Shown piece after piece: positions 41,846 to 42,945 of a stretch of DNA of 42,945 nt. The position numbers and the translations under genes are program-made. Within the stretch, counting starts at the first letter, position 1; every line of letters begins with the position of its first letter. The DNA comes from Syntrophales bacterium (GTDB lineage Bacteria > Desulfobacterota > Syntrophia > Syntrophales > UBA4778): assembly GCA_028712885.1 (NCBI GenBank), contig JAQTPK010000023.1, positions 1 through 42,945 of the forward strand, given 5' to 3'. The notes under the pieces were generated by a model. The model was not told the origin of the DNA and ran no database searches. It worked only from the letters and a program-made list of their open reading frames with translations.

Positions 41846-42649
41846 TTAACTCTTGATGGGCGGACGGTTAGTGCTGAGGTGTCGGCCTCCGTCCACCGGC
41901 AGCAGTATTCCCGTTATCCAGGCGCTCCGGTCGGAAGCGAGGAAAAGGGCCGCTTCCGCCACGTCCTGCGGTTTTCCGTTTCTGCCGAGCGGGTGAAGAC
42001 CTCGCATTACATCATAAAATTCGGAGACCCGCTCCGGGCCGAAAATCGGCTGCGCCAGTTCGGTCTCCTCGACGGCCGCCGGGCAGATAACGTTTACACG
42101 GATGTTTTCCGGCGCCAACTCCATGGCGAATACCTGTGAGAGCATCTGCAGGGCCGCCTTGGTCGTGCAGTAAAGCCCCGCACCCGGAAGGGCCTTGTGC
42201 CCGGCGATGGACGAGATATTGATGATCGAGCCCCCGCCCGCCCTTCTCATGGCCGGGAGAACGGCTTTCGTAACCTGCCACGGAGCGAAGGCGTTTGTTT
42301 TCATCATCTCGTCCCACATGGCAGGGCCGGTTTCCTCGAGCGTTCCGAAGCGCATGAACCCGGCGTTATTTACCAGGATATCGATTCTCCCGGCGCGCTC
42401 CTCGGCAAATCGCACGAGCCTTTGGATATCTTCCGTCCGGGTCACGTCCGCGCGGATCGCATGGACGCCTCCGGCGCCGCCGCCCATCTTTTCGGCTGCT
42501 TCGAGCAGCTTTTCCTCCCGCCGGCCGCAAATGATTACAGCAGCGCCTTCATCGCGAAAGCGCCGGGCAATGGCGAGACCTATACCTGTCCCTCCGCCGG
42601 TGACGATGGCGACCCTGCCCTTCAATTCATTACTTTGAGAAGAACTCAT
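41846..42649 (-). CDS. SDR family oxidoreductase
   Basis: The 267-residue product is a classical short-chain dehydrogenase. It has the cofactor loop TGGGTGIG (about 17-24), NNAGF, the catalytic Ser in NISSIAG and the YCTTK pair (Tyr-x-x-x-Lys). The C-terminus resembles SDRs named glucose or 3-oxoacyl-ACP reductases. Arg27-type residues after the loop suggest NADP, weakly. ATG 42649 is preferred, though a GTG at 42652 is also in frame; both have a weak Shine-Dalgarno. It precedes the panE-like gene on the same strand (22-nt gap). The substrate is unknown. Confidence 0.87.
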   Translation of the reverse strand: MSSSQSNELKGRVAIVTGGGTGIGLAIARRFRDEGAAVIICGRREEKLLEAAEKMGGGAGGVHAIRADVTRTEDIQRLVRFAEERAGRIDILVNNAGFMRFGTLEETGPAMWDEMMKTNAFAPWQVTKAVLPAMRRAGGGSIINISSIAGHKALPGAGLYCTTKAALQMLSQVFAMELAPENIRVNVICPAAVEETELAQPIFGPERVSEFYDVMRGLHPLGRNGKPQDVAEAALFLASDRSAWITGILLPVDGGRHLSTNRPPIKS

Positions 42650-42677
42650 CACATTACCCCGTCCAAATCAGCTATTT

Positions 42678-42702
42678 AAAAAAAGCCCCGCTTGTTCGGG
42701 GC
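42678..42702 (-). terminator. Terminator in the SDR leader
   Basis: Minus strand: GCCCCG (42702-42697), loop AACAAG, CGGGGC (42690-42685), then seven T (42684-42678). It lies 29 nt before the SDR start and downstream of a promoter (42773-42802). It may be an attenuator or the end of a small RNA. Confidence 0.8.
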
Positions 42703-42766
42703 GGGGCGGAAACATCTCATGCGGCTTCCCTCGGTCCAAGTTTAGAAAGGGAAAAAGCTCAAAAAC
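42685..42766 (-). ncRNA. Candidate small RNA or attenuator leader
   Basis: Transcription from the promoter at 42797-42773 would start near 42766 and stop at the terminator at 42685, giving a transcript of about 80-90 nt. The segment includes GGGAAGCC and GATGTTTCC that can pair weakly. There is no ORF. It could be an independent small RNA or the leader of the SDR gene. No RNA family is recognised. Confidence 0.35.
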
Positions 42767-42772
42767 TGAAAG

Positions 42773-42802
42773 AACATAGATCATCTGAAGGCATGATGTC
42801 AA
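42773..42802 (-). promoter_or_regulatory. Promoter upstream of the SDR leader
   Basis: Minus strand -35 TTGACA (42802-42797, perfect) and -10 TATGTT (42778-42773, 4 of 6), with an 18-nt spacer. Start near 42766. Confidence 0.55.
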
Positions 42803-42820
42803 GGGGGGTCAGGTCTTTAT

Positions 42821-42851
42821 AAAAAAAGCCCGCCGGCAGGCGGGCTTTTTT
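42821..42851. terminator. Bidirectional terminator after the partial last gene
   Basis: GCCCGCC (42828-42834), loop GGCA, GGCGGGC (42839-42845), flanked by A7 and T6, so it can work on both strands. It lies 19 nt past the stop of the partial minus-strand gene. Confidence 0.88.
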
Positions 42852-42869
42852 GGGGAAGCATATATTGTA

Positions 42870-42945
42870 TCAGCGGGACTCCATGTTTCGGCGCTGCCAG
42901 GCATCCTGGTAGAGCCTCCCGATGCAGAGGAAGACCGCCAGGAAG
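42870..42945 (-). CDS. C-terminal end of a gene leaving the window
   Basis: A minus-strand frame ends at TGA 42872-42870 and is open to the window edge. The visible residues are FLAVFLCIGRLYQDAWQRRNMESR, a hydrophobic helix followed by a basic tail, as at the end of a membrane protein. The well-placed terminator supports it as a real gene end. The family cannot be named from 24 residues. Confidence 0.55.
   Translation of the reverse strand, partial: FLAVFLCIGRLYQDAWQRRNMESR

Overview
The window looks like a chromosomal segment of an anaerobic Gram-negative bacterium, most likely a member of Desulfobacterota (former Deltaproteobacteria) or a close relative. This is inferred from gene content, not from a marker tree. 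An outer membrane is shown by LpxC, an MlaA-type lipoprotein and an inverse-autotransporter barrel. Anaerobic habits fit the QueH-type epoxyqueuosine reductase, an AtoE-type short-chain fatty acid transporter and a CstA-type transporter. The order yebC-ruvC-ruvA-ruvB-queH-lpxC-DUF4390-ntrY-ntrX also fits, as I recall related gene runs from that group. I see no tRNA, rRNA, CRISPR array, prophage or transposase gene.

Layout. 0.2-4.1 kb: a surface module (stand-alone inverse-autotransporter barrel plus a secreted protein), then a periplasmic-type alpha/beta hydrolase translationally coupled to mlaA. 4.4-5.3 kb: a small membrane protein overlapping a GNAT acetyltransferase. 5.6-8.8 kb: yebC and the ruvCAB Holliday-junction genes. 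8.9-15.1 kb: queH, lpxC, a DUF4390 protein and an NtrY/NtrX-like two-component pair. 15.2-21.0 kb (minus strand): sugar-nucleotide epimerase, flippase-like membrane protein, small lipoprotein, Lon-like protease and a TVP38-type membrane protein. 21.2-28.3 kb (minus strand): purF, carB behind a good promoter, an AAA ATPase, and an AtoE-type transporter whose leader carries a terminator and a short ORF. 28.5-32.3 kb (plus strand): two tandem S1-domain proteins, a metallo-beta-lactamase-fold protein and a small hypothetical protein. 32.6-35.2 kb: an RNase Z-like hydrolase, two YjbQ-family proteins and a hotdog thioesterase. 35.5-39.3 kb: cstA-like transporter, then a small protein, an ArsA/GET3-like ATPase and a membrane-anchored protein. 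39.5-42.9 kb: a secreted hypothetical, a methyltransferase, a PanE-like reductase, an SDR dehydrogenase and the end of a gene that leaves the window.

The most striking signal is non-coding. Many intergenic gaps are filled by short 'word' tandem repeats (6-9 nt units), often arranged as two opposed arms forming an imperfect palindrome. Each gap uses a different word (TTGCGTC, CTAAGGG, GGGATTT, GTGAAAA, GGTGTTG/TCAGGTG, GGTAATGG and others). Several run into coding sequence and supply the first or last codons of genes (RuvB N-terminus, epimerase and TVP38 C-termini). Separately, two MITE/REP-like elements share a 20-nt terminal inverted repeat, and one compact 62-nt palindrome follows the ArsA-like operon.
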